The translations under genes were made by a program, and so were the position numbers. Under the pieces are notes generated by a model. The model was not told where the DNA came from. It was given only the letters and a program-made list of their open reading frames with translations, and did not search any database. A stretch of DNA of 6,063 nucleotides from Ruminococcus flavefaciens (GTDB lineage: Bacteria > Bacillota > Clostridia > Oscillospirales > Ruminococcaceae): NCBI GenBank assembly GCA_902796705.1, contig CADBQF010000024.1, forward strand, positions 1 through 6,063, read 5' to 3'. Shown in pieces: positions 1 to 5,856 of this stretch. Position 1 is the first letter of the stretch. Each line of letters opens with the position of its first letter.

Positions 1-900
1 CGGATTTGCGAGATACTGCTGAATGAGGACGGCATCGGCTATATCCGTCACACCGTCGAAATTAGCATCTCCCGGAACAAGTCCGCAAAAATCAAACTTA
101 GTACCGCCTGAAACGACGCTTGCTTCCTGAGATGACTGTTTCATAACTGCACTGGTATTCTTATAGAGTGCTTCTGTTACAGCTATCTTTTCGGCAACAG
201 TAGTTCCCTCCGGATAGGTGAGTATCACTGAATCATATGCAAGTGCAGTTCCGAGCGGAGTCATCTCGCCCTTTGCGTAAGCCGCAGCCGTGATACCGCT
301 GTAATTATCGGCAAGGTAGGCATCGACTCTGCTGAATAATTCCTCATTTGTTTCGTCTGTCTTATGTGTGAAGAGATTGAAAGCCGTCACGTCGGTCTTT
401 CCGTAGAAATTCCCGGCAGAATAGGTGAATTCCGTCACATCGTCCTTCACGATCTCATAGACAGCCTGTGCAGTTGAAACGGAGATCTGGTCTTTTCCGG
501 CTTCCGGCTCGGTCTCTTTGGTGATCTCGCAGATGCCGTTCTTCTTAATTGTCACGGCAAGCTCGCTGTCTACCGCCTTTATCCTGTCGTTGTAAGCGGA
601 AAGGTCAGCACCTTCTGCGGGGGTTATTAAAATAGAGTCAGGTCTTTTTTTCAGTACCACGATGTCATAGCTCTCAAAGCTGTATTCTTCCGGGAGATCG
701 GCTGTTTCCAGGAGTACGAGGTCGTTTCCGGGCATAGAGGTGTATGCCTCTATCGGGCCGTAAGCGGTACGTCCGGGGAAGCTATTCTGTATGCCTGCTT
801 CTGTCCCGGTAAAGAATTCAGCACCGGCAGGAAGAGCCGCAGCCGTACTGCCGATCATTACCGCTGAAATTAGAGCTGAGATGATCTTGTTCTTTTTCAT
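1..900 (-). CDS. Secreted dockerin type I protein, partial (C-terminus beyond window)
   Basis: Open for 300 codons from the ATG at 900 down to the window edge with no stop, so the C-terminus is missing. Residues 1-27 form a clear signal peptide: MKKNK start, hydrophobic core, and LPAGA before a predicted cut after Ala27. Residues 28-265 form a mixed-composition domain I do not recognise; it has no glycoside hydrolase or cohesin motif I can name, and only one cysteine (C124). From Gly277 there is a canonical dockerin type I half: GDANFDG followed by an Ile-Ala-Asp-Ala helix start, with calcium ligands D278, N280, D282, D286 and D289, then LIQQYL. A second half is expected just outside the window. 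Dockerins bind cohesins on scaffoldin proteins, so the product is probably exported and attached to a cellulosome-type complex or the cell surface. The start is supported by a good ribosome binding site and a promoter. The dockerin call is strong; the function of the main domain is unknown. Confidence 0.9.
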   Translation of the reverse strand, partial: MKKNKIISALISAVMIGSTAAALPAGAEFFTGTEAGIQNSFPGRTAYGPIEAYTSMPGNDLVLLETADLPEEYSFESYDIVVLKKRPDSILITPAEGADLSAYNDRIKAVDSELAVTIKKNGICEITKETEPEAGKDQISVSTAQAVYEIVKDDVTEFTYSAGNFYGKTDVTAFNLFTHKTDETNEELFSRVDAYLADNYSGITAAAYAKGEMTPLGTALAYDSVILTYPEGTTVAEKIAVTEALYKNTSAVMKQSSQEASVVSGGTKFDFCGLVPGDANFDGVTDIADAVLIQQYLANP

Positions 901-906
901 AAAAAT

Positions 907-915
907 ACCTCCTTT
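907..915 (-). promoter_or_regulatory. Ribosome binding site of the dockerin gene
   Basis: Read on the minus strand, AAAGGAGGT lies 6 bases before the ATG at 900. It fixes the start of the dockerin gene and is a near-perfect match to the anti-Shine-Dalgarno sequence. Confidence 0.85.
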
Positions 916-917
916 TA

Positions 918-967
918 TTAAGATAAAACTATGTTTTTTACAAATATTATACAATTTGTTATCTTAA
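918..967. repeat. 9-bp inverted repeat flanking the dockerin promoter -10 box
   Basis: TTAAGATAA at 918-926 is the exact reverse complement of TTATCTTAA at 959-967; the centre-to-centre distance is 41 bp, about four helical turns. One arm lies between the -35 and -10 boxes and the other lies in the early transcribed region. Because the promoter-side arm is upstream of the start of transcription, this cannot be an RNA hairpin of the gene's own message; a pair of repressor half-sites is possible. The region is AT-rich, so chance is a real alternative. Confidence 0.35.
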
Positions 968-974
968 AAGTCAA
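946..974 (-). promoter_or_regulatory. Sigma-70/SigA-type promoter of the dockerin gene
   Basis: On the minus strand, TTGACT (969-974) and TATAAT (946-951) are separated by exactly 17 bases. Transcription would start near 939, giving a leader of about 39 bases. The gene therefore has its own promoter and need not be read from the peptidase gene upstream. An inverted repeat has one arm inside the spacer (see the separate entry). Confidence 0.75.
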
Positions 975-998
975 GAGGAGCAAGGCAGGAGGCATTAA

Positions 999-1010
999 TT
1001 TTTTTTTTTT
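999..1010. repeat. 12-base T homopolymer (A-tract on the minus strand)
   Basis: An uninterrupted run of 12 T lies between the two minus-strand genes, at about -60 to -71 relative to the predicted dockerin-gene start of transcription. No stem precedes it on either strand, so it is not a normal intrinsic terminator. It could bend DNA upstream of the promoter, or be a slippage-prone stretch. The surrounding gap (901-1101) otherwise contains only the dockerin-gene control signals and a weak 6-bp stem at 1060-1074. Confidence 0.6.
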
Positions 1011-1101
1011 CGGGCAGTGTAAAAACAACTTACAATACAGAAAAAACTCCTGATCTTTCGCAGAACCGTCCTGCCGGGAACATGATCTACTATATGTATA
1101 A

Positions 1102-1455
1102 TCACTGCAATGTAAGCTCCCAGTAATATCTCCTTGCCGAGACAGGGAAATCGTCCATGACTCCGTGTTCGGGATCGTAGAAAGTCCCGTATGCGTAGAG
1201 CGACCAGTGCCAGCAGCGTGGCGTTTCGAGGCTGAGCAGGCATATCTCCGGGAGCTGTGACTTTTCCGTCACCGGGATACGCTCGTCGGAGATGCCGACA
1301 CCAAGCTTCCGGAACGTATCTTTCATCTCACGGAGGGTAGTCTCCCTGTCGTTGCCGAGCATGGCGACGATCTCGTCAACGCTCCTTCCCGTGACCATAG
1401 CAAGAACAGCCTGACCGCATTGCAGATCGGTCGGCTCGTGAATGTACTCTATCAT
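1102..1455 (-). CDS. Small C39/papain-like cysteine peptidase-type protein
   Basis: A 117-residue protein starting MIEYIHEPTDLQCGQ. The pattern fits a minimal C39-like (papain-fold) cysteine peptidase: candidate nucleophile C13 in LQCGQAV at the start of a helix, candidate His83 in CWHWSLYAYG on a strand, and candidate Asp94 in FYDPEHG. No signal peptide or membrane segment is visible, and no ABC-transporter part is attached, so it would act in the cytoplasm as a stand-alone domain. The oxyanion-hole Gln usually placed several residues before the Cys in C39 peptidases is not at the usual spacing; Q12 is directly adjacent. Activity is therefore uncertain; a peptidase-fold protein with another role, or a transglutaminase-like enzyme, is possible. 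The reading frame stays open upstream to 1554, but that stretch contains the promoter, and the ATG at 1455 has AAGGAGA (1461-1467) five bases before it, so I chose the short form. It is transcribed away from the rhomboid-Ter operon. Confidence 0.72.
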   Translation of the reverse strand: MIEYIHEPTDLQCGQAVLAMVTGRSVDEIVAMLGNDRETTLREMKDTFRKLGVGISDERIPVTEKSQLPEICLLSLETPRCWHWSLYAYGTFYDPEHGVMDDFPVSARRYYWELTLQ

Positions 1456-1486
1456 AAATATCTCCTTATCGATGCTGTATATACTT

Positions 1487-1515
1487 AATATAGCACATTC
1501 TCCGCCCGATGTAAA
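1487..1515 (-). promoter_or_regulatory. Promoter of the small cysteine peptidase-like gene
   Basis: On the minus strand, TTTACA (1510-1515) and TATATT (1487-1492) are 17 bases apart. Predicted transcription starts near 1480, leaving a leader of about 25 bases before the ATG at 1455. Its position inside the upstream extension of the reading frame rules out the longer protein. Confidence 0.65.
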
Positions 1516-1555
1516 TGGAATGCCGGTCTTTTTCTCCTCCGCTATGGATATCAAT

Positions 1556-1579
1556 TGTTAGTTATACCCAAAACTAACA
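1556..1579. repeat. Perfect 8-bp inverted repeat in the divergent control region (operator candidate)
   Basis: TGTTAGTT (1556-1563) and AACTAACA (1572-1579) are exact reverse complements separated by 8 bases. The element lies between the two divergent promoters, about 40 bp behind the -35 box of the peptidase gene and about 50 bp behind that of the rhomboid operon. No T-run follows on either strand, so it is not a standard terminator. Its size (24 bp, symmetric) fits a binding site for a dimeric regulator that could act on both transcripts; no regulator gene is present in the window. Confidence 0.5.
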
Positions 1580-1629
1580 GCGTTATTTATATATATTAAA
1601 CAAAGTGGATTTCCGGCTACACAAAATCA

Positions 1630-1658
1630 TTGACAAGTTTCTGTGCAATTGGTATAAT
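1630..1658 (+). promoter_or_regulatory. Consensus extended -10 promoter of the rhomboid-yceG-telA-terD operon
   Basis: TTGACA (1630-1635), a 17-base spacer and TATAAT (1653-1658), with TGn directly before the -10 box (1650-1652). Every element matches the sigma-70/SigA consensus. Transcription should start near 1665, leaving a leader of about 79 bases before the ATG at 1744. So strong a promoter for a stress operon suggests that expression is held down by a repressor or by the leader. Confidence 0.85.
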
Positions 1659-1668
1659 TATAAGGTAG

Positions 1669-1680
1669 GATAAAATTATC
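1669..1680. promoter_or_regulatory. Small inverted repeat just downstream of the operon's transcription start (possible operator)
   Basis: GATAA and TTATC flank two A bases, forming a 12-bp symmetric element at about +5 to +16 of the predicted transcript. A repressor bound here would block the promoter. The arms are only 5 bp and the region is AT-rich, so this is tentative. Confidence 0.25.
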
Positions 1681-1728
1681 ATTCTTATATAAAGAGACAA
1701 TTTCAATCGTTATATATCTGCGTGTTTC

Positions 1729-1734
1729 AGGAGG
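1729..1734 (+). promoter_or_regulatory. Ribosome binding site of the rhomboid gene (decides its start)
   Basis: AGGAGG ends 9 bases before the ATG at 1744. The alternative in-frame GTG at 1735 directly abuts this site and so cannot be used with it. The ATG is therefore the start. Confidence 0.8.
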
Positions 1735-1743
1735 GTGAAAAAC

Positions 1744-2322
1744 ATGGCTGATAAATCAAAAGGAAAAATAGTTATAAATTCGCCGGTCATACTCGGTTTT
1801 TCCGCTGTATGTCTGGTATCGCTCTTATTGAATATACTTACACACGGCAGGACGAATGAGCTGTTTTTCAGCGTCTACCGCTCGTCGCTGCTCAATCCGC
1901 TGACGTACCTGAGATTCTTCGGTCACGCCTGCGGCCACGCCAACTGGAGCCACTTCTTCGGGAATATGACGCTCCTGCTGATACTCGGCCCGCTCCTTGA
2001 AGAAAAGTACGGAAAGGGCGATATCGCTCTTGTCATGGTCGTGACGGCTCTCGTTACGGGACTGGTGAATTTCATCTTCTTCCCGCACGTCGCACTCCTC
2101 GGTGCGAGCGGAATAGTCTTTGCATTCATTCTGCTCTCGTCGTTCACAGGCGTGAAAGAGGGAAAGATACCGCTCACTTTCATTCTCGTTGCGGTCATCT
2201 ACATCGGTCAGCAGGTCTACGACGGTATTTTCCTCAAAGATAATATATCAAACCTTGCACACATAGTCGGCGGTATCGTCGGCTGTGTATTCGGATTTGC
2301 AGAGAATAAGATCAGGAGGTGA
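1744..2322 (+). CDS. Rhomboid family intramembrane serine protease
   Basis: A 192-residue membrane protein with the rhomboid hallmarks in order: HANWSHFFGN in segment 2 (H70 and N74, the HxxxN oxyanion-side motif), LLGASGIVF in segment 4 (catalytic S122 in GxSG) and NLAHIVGGIVG in the last segment (catalytic H173). Hydrophobic stretches fall at about 14-32, 69-86, 93-113, 118-134, 142-163 and 170-186, the minimal six-segment bacterial core without extra domains. Rhomboids cut transmembrane helices of client proteins within the membrane. All key residues are present, so it should be active; the substrate is unknown. It is the first gene after a consensus promoter, and its last codons carry the ribosome binding site of the YceG-like gene, so the two are probably translationally coupled. 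That places a membrane protease in a Ter-type stress operon, where membrane partners such as TerC are more usual. Confidence 0.93.
   Translation: MADKSKGKIVINSPVILGFSAVCLVSLLLNILTHGRTNELFFSVYRSSLLNPLTYLRFFGHACGHANWSHFFGNMTLLLILGPLLEEKYGKGDIALVMVVTALVTGLVNFIFFPHVALLGASGIVFAFILLSSFTGVKEGKIPLTFILVAVIYIGQQVYDGIFLKDNISNLAHIVGGIVGCVFGFAENKIRR
2314..2320 (+). promoter_or_regulatory. Ribosome binding site of the YceG-like gene, inside the rhomboid gene's 3' end
   Basis: AGGAGGT overlaps the final Arg codons and the first base of the TGA stop of the rhomboid gene, and ends 9 bases before the TTG at 2330. This selects the TTG over the GTG at 2285, which has no comparable site. The overlap implies coupled translation. 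Confidence 0.7.
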
Positions 2323-2329
2323 CAGGGGA

Positions 2330-4615
2330 TTGTTCCAGCATAAAAAACCTTCTTCGCCTGACGCTTTTTTCACCGATCTTACGGCAAGAGGCGGAGAGTA
2401 CGTCTACTTCTGCCGTATTAATGCCTATAACCAGAAGATACAGAGTTTCCTCGTGAAGTATTACGAATGTGCCGGAAAAAACGGTGTCATTATAGACGGC
2501 AAGATACCAAATGCAGATCAGAACAATCTTTCTTACTATTATGAGATAATGGGCGATGCCTTTTCGATGACAAAGCCCTTTATCACCCAGAGCATCAGAA
2601 AATGGCTCCCACGCATGAACGATGCACAGCTTGCTGCTGTTGCAGGTGCAGTCTTTGATGTCCTCGCAAAACTCCAGCGTGAGGGCAAAAATGAGAATAT
2701 GCTCAAAAACGCATACGTCAAGTTCATGTGCTGGCTGTACTATAAGTTCGAGAGGATAACGAGCCGCCTCGGACAGAAAGATGTTCCTAAGATAATGTAC
2801 TGCGGTACTGTGTCACATTATGAATTGCTTTTGATATCTGTACTCTCAAAAGCCGGCTGCGATGTCATCTTAGTCCAGCCTGACGGCGATGAGGGATATC
2901 TCAAACTCGATCCTTCGTCGGAACTCTCCGACAGGATAGATGCTGCCGACGGAACTAAGTTCCCGCCCGGCTTTTCACTGAAATCATTGAGGCAGGAAGC
3001 TGCCGCAAAAGCCTCACAGGACAGAGCTTTAGGCCCGAAGCCCGTTTATCAGGTCGTAAGGAACTCGTGGGCAAGGGGCAGCGGTTTCGCTGATGCGGTC
3101 ATAAAATTCTCGGAGCGTGGCTGCGGCGAGAATACGTTCAATACCGTCTTCTACAGAGTCACCGGAGCTCCCGACCGCTCAACCTACGTCAGCGACCTGA
3201 TGCAGCTCAAATCAGAGGCTTCGGCTGACGACCGGAAAGTCGTCATCGTCGAAAATGAACTCAAAGCCCCCGGATTTGAGGACTTAAACGGTATCCGCTG
3301 GGGAAATTACGCTTCCTATGAGGACGCTGTCGCTGATCTCTCGAAGAATATCGGCTTCTCATACGACAGCGGACTGCAAAGGCTCATGAAGTACGAGTTC
3401 TCAAGCCTCATGCTCGAAAAATCGAAAGAACCAGGCATGAAGGTCAACAAGCTCGTGAACATAGCCGTTATTATCCTTAGCTGGATAAAAAAATGGGAGA
3501 TGCCGCTCTTTGCAGGCTGGAAGCCGGACAGAGTTGCGTGCTTCATATACTTCGGCAGATGCCAGAACGATAACGAGGCTCTCTTCCTGAGATTCCTCTC
3601 GAAGCTGCCGACGGACGTTCTCATCATAAATCCCGATCCTTCAAAGCCGTGCGTGCTTCGTGACGACGAGCTGAAGGACTACAAGTTCGACGATGCTGTC
3701 GATCTCCCGGCATTCCCCGGAGAGGGATTCGCTGTGCGTGCAGGTACTTCCGCTTATCACGCTGAGCGTGACCTCGATACTCTCATGTACCAGGATACCG
3801 GTATGTACCGAAACAGGCAGTATTCCAAGGCTTCTGCGATAGTTCTCGAAACGACGTTTGAGGAGATAGACATCTACTGGGATCAGGAACTCAAATACCG
3901 CCCGAACTTCATGACGGACAATGACGAGGTAAAAGTCCCTGTCATATTCTCGAAGGTATCCGGCGTAAAGAACCGTGATGCCAAGGCTTACTGGCAGTTC
4001 ATCAAGCACCTTATGACGAACGAAGCCCTGCTTCTCGACGGTGCAAGACGCTCCTGCTCGCAGCCGAGAGAGAACCCGATGAAGCCGTTTGCGACTCAGT
4101 TCCTCAAAAACGGCAGGCTCGACAGGAACGCTATCAAGAATCACAGGAATTATCCCTACAAGATACTCCGTGAGGACGTGCAGGAGTATATCCTCGATAA
4201 GCTCCAGGCACTCATAAACAGCAAGATAATCAAGGGTACTTTCCAGACGGGAGTCGAATATGCGATAGTTGCAGAGATACTCAATCTCGAAAAGGATATC
4301 GAACGAAAGATCCAGAACTTCGACTTCACCAAGAAGAACCCGAAGATAATATATCTTAACACGAGCGAGGCAGCGATAACGCTCTCGGACGCTATAATCC
4401 TTGAGTTTTGCAGCCTTGCGGGTTTCGATGTTCTGTTCTTCATACCAACAGGCTACAGCAACGTCGAAAACTACTATTCCTATCCAATCGTAAGTGAACA
4501 TCAGATCGGTGAGTATCTCTACGATCTCAGACCGCCTGATTTTTCACGTATATCACCCAGACCGCTGAACGCTCCACGTTCATGGCGGGACAAATTATTC
4601 AGAAGAGGTGTTTAA
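2330..4615 (+). CDS. yceG: YceG-like protein of Ter/TelA stress-response systems
   Basis: A 761-residue soluble protein (no signal peptide or membrane segment) best matched to the YceG family, annotated in Pfam as a putative component of a 'biosynthetic module' and found beside TelA and TerD in Firmicutes such as Bacillus subtilis. I base the family call on neighbourhood plus features such as PKIMYCG, DVILVQPDGD and LAGFDVLFFIPTG. Three related units are visible, each with a beta strand, a helical stretch and a second strand-helix-strand ending in an acidic or Thr/Gly turn: about 25-187, 304-437 and 536-708. The strand motifs align at P153-D185, A403-D436 and P671-T707. The first and third units also share an LLDG/IIDG motif (54-57, 568-571). 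The biochemical activity of the family is not known to me; a Rossmann-like nucleotide- or ligand-binding fold is an inference. The length exceeds the roughly 540 residues I recall for B. subtilis YceG. The start is most likely TTG at 2330; telA begins 2 bases after its stop. Confidence 0.8.
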   Translation: MFQHKKPSSPDAFFTDLTARGGEYVYFCRINAYNQKIQSFLVKYYECAGKNGVIIDGKIPNADQNNLSYYYEIMGDAFSMTKPFITQSIRKWLPRMNDAQLAAVAGAVFDVLAKLQREGKNENMLKNAYVKFMCWLYYKFERITSRLGQKDVPKIMYCGTVSHYELLLISVLSKAGCDVILVQPDGDEGYLKLDPSSELSDRIDAADGTKFPPGFSLKSLRQEAAAKASQDRALGPKPVYQVVRNSWARGSGFADAVIKFSERGCGENTFNTVFYRVTGAPDRSTYVSDLMQLKSEASADDRKVVIVENELKAPGFEDLNGIRWGNYASYEDAVADLSKNIGFSYDSGLQRLMKYEFSSLMLEKSKEPGMKVNKLVNIAVIILSWIKKWEMPLFAGWKPDRVACFIYFGRCQNDNEALFLRFLSKLPTDVLIINPDPSKPCVLRDDELKDYKFDDAVDLPAFPGEGFAVRAGTSAYHAERDLDTLMYQDTGMYRNRQYSKASAIVLETTFEEIDIYWDQELKYRPNFMTDNDEVKVPVIFSKVSGVKNRDAKAYWQFIKHLMTNEALLLDGARRSCSQPRENPMKPFATQFLKNGRLDRNAIKNHRNYPYKILREDVQEYILDKLQALINSKIIKGTFQTGVEYAIVAEILNLEKDIERKIQNFDFTKKNPKIIYLNTSEAAITLSDAIILEFCSLAGFDVLFFIPTGYSNVENYYSYPIVSEHQIGEYLYDLRPPDFSRISPRPLNAPRSWRDKLFRRGV

Positions 4616-4617
4616 AA

Positions 4618-5778
4618 ATGGGACTTGATTTTTCAAAAGCTAAACCACAGGAAGATCCGACAGTTACCGAGACAGCTTCTCCGGCTGCTGAAGATACTCA
4701 GATCGAGGTAGTACAGCAGTACGATATCGTCGAGGACAGAAAAAAGATGAGTGCGGAACTCGTCAATTCGGCTGAAGTAGATGCTCTCGTCAGCACTATA
4801 GCTATAGATGATCTCAACAGCATCGTTACTTTCGGTGCTGAAGCAGCAAACGAGATATCAAAGGCATCTGATGTCGTTCTCAACAGCATGAGCATGGCTC
4901 AGATCGATGAATCCAGCCAGATGCTCCAGACTCTCGCCAAGATAATGGATAAGTTCGATATCGACGAGATCAAGGAGAACCCCGGCCTGTTCAGCAAGCT
5001 CTTCGGAAACCTCCGCAAGCAGCTCGACAAGATACTCGCAAAGTACCACACAATGGGCGAGGAAGTAGACAAGATCTACGTTCAGCTCCGCAAATATGAG
5101 GACGAGATCAAGCAGTCAAACAGAAATCTCGACCAGATGTTCAACGCCAACGTTGAGTACTACCACAAGCTCGTAAAATATATCCTCGCCGGCGAACAGG
5201 GCTGCAAGGAGATCGAGACTTACCTCGAACAGAGAAGAAAAGACATGGAGGAGACAGGCGACCGCTCTATCCAGTTCGAGATAACCAACCTCGAACAGGC
5301 TCTCGCTATGCTCGAACAGAGAACTCAGGATCTCCGTACAGCAGAGAGCGTCGCTATCCAGTCAGTTCCGATGATAAAGACTATGGCTTACAGCAATATG
5401 AACCTTGTAAGAAAGATCAACTCTGCATTCATCGTAACTCTCCCTGTATTCAAGCAGGCACTCGCTCAGGCTATCATGCTCAAGCGTCAGAGGATACAGG
5501 CAGAGGCTATGTCCGCTCTCGACGAGAAGACAAACGAGATGATCCTCAGAAATGCCCAGAATACAGCAGAACAGTCCAAGCTCACTGCCCGTCTTGCTTC
5601 CGGAAGCTCTATCCAGATCGAAACTCTCGAAAAGAGCTGGAAGACTATCATGGACGGTATCGAGGAGACAAAGCGTATCCAGGACGACGCAAGAAAGAAG
5701 CGTGTCGAGGATCAGGCAAGACTCCAGGTCATCAAGGACGAGTTCAACCAGAAGTACAGTATGCCTAACGCAAAGTGA
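4618..5778 (+). CDS. telA: TelA family toxic anion resistance protein
   Basis: A 386-residue, highly helical and charged cytoplasmic protein of the usual TelA (toxic anion resistance) length. The N-terminal ~45 residues are low-complexity and acidic, as is common for this family. The middle (about 85-245) is predicted coiled-coil: repeated Leu/Ile heptads, with KQLDKILAKY, EVDKIYVQL and ITNLEQALAML. The family signature follows from Q248: QSVPMIKTMAYSNMNLVRKI, then TLPVFKQALAQAI. TelA proteins are linked with tellurite and other oxyanion resistance and with colicin/phage and oxidative-stress phenotypes, working with TerD-type proteins; the mechanism is unknown. GAGGTG (4605-4610) sits 7 bases before the ATG at 4618, 2 bases after the yceG stop, so the two are surely one transcript. 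An ATG at 4582 inside yceG is in frame but lacks a ribosome binding site. Confidence 0.93.
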   Translation: MGLDFSKAKPQEDPTVTETASPAAEDTQIEVVQQYDIVEDRKKMSAELVNSAEVDALVSTIAIDDLNSIVTFGAEAANEISKASDVVLNSMSMAQIDESSQMLQTLAKIMDKFDIDEIKENPGLFSKLFGNLRKQLDKILAKYHTMGEEVDKIYVQLRKYEDEIKQSNRNLDQMFNANVEYYHKLVKYILAGEQGCKEIETYLEQRRKDMEETGDRSIQFEITNLEQALAMLEQRTQDLRTAESVAIQSVPMIKTMAYSNMNLVRKINSAFIVTLPVFKQALAQAIMLKRQRIQAEAMSALDEKTNEMILRNAQNTAEQSKLTARLASGSSIQIETLEKSWKTIMDGIEETKRIQDDARKKRVEDQARLQVIKDEFNQKYSMPNAK

Positions 5779-5797
5779 CATATAACTGAAAATCCAC

Positions 5798-5827
5798 CGC
5801 AGACCGGTGCATTGCGTGCCGGCTGCG
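5798..5827 (+). other. Strong hairpin between telA and terD
   Basis: CGCAG-A-CCGG (5798-5807) pairs with CCGG-CTGCG (5819-5827): nine base pairs, all but one G-C, one bulged A and an 11-base loop. No T-run follows, only a TAAATCTATAAAAAAC stretch before the terD ribosome binding site, so it is not a standard intrinsic terminator. It could mark an RNA-processing or stability element that raises or lowers terD relative to telA, a partial terminator, or a protein-binding site. Confidence 0.55.
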
Positions 5828-5856
5828 TAAATCTATAAAAAACGGAGGTAATCACC

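Noticed and set aside
1041..1074. Possible intrinsic terminator behind the small peptidase gene (minus strand)
   Set aside because: The stem GCAGGA/TTCTGC (1060-1074) contains a G-T pair, has only a 3-base loop, and the T-run (1041-1046) starts 13 bases after it, so it does not meet the usual layout.
995..1243. An 82-codon minus-strand frame overlapping the 3' end of the peptidase gene
   Set aside because: It overlaps a better-supported gene in another frame, lacks a ribosome binding site, and its C-terminus is encoded by the homopolymer region.
1456..1554. A 33-residue N-terminal extension of the small cysteine peptidase-like protein
   Set aside because: The stretch contains a TTTACA-17-TATATT promoter on the same strand, and the internal ATG at 1455 has a good ribosome binding site.
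3641..4501. A 286-codon open frame on the minus strand inside the YceG-like gene
   Set aside because: It lies wholly antisense to a well-supported gene, has no ribosome binding site or family features, and its composition reflects the complementary codon pattern of the sense gene.
4582..4617. A 12-residue N-terminal extension of TelA starting inside yceG
   Set aside because: There is no ribosome binding site at 4582, whereas the ATG at 4618 has GAGGTG at proper spacing and gives a start typical of the family.
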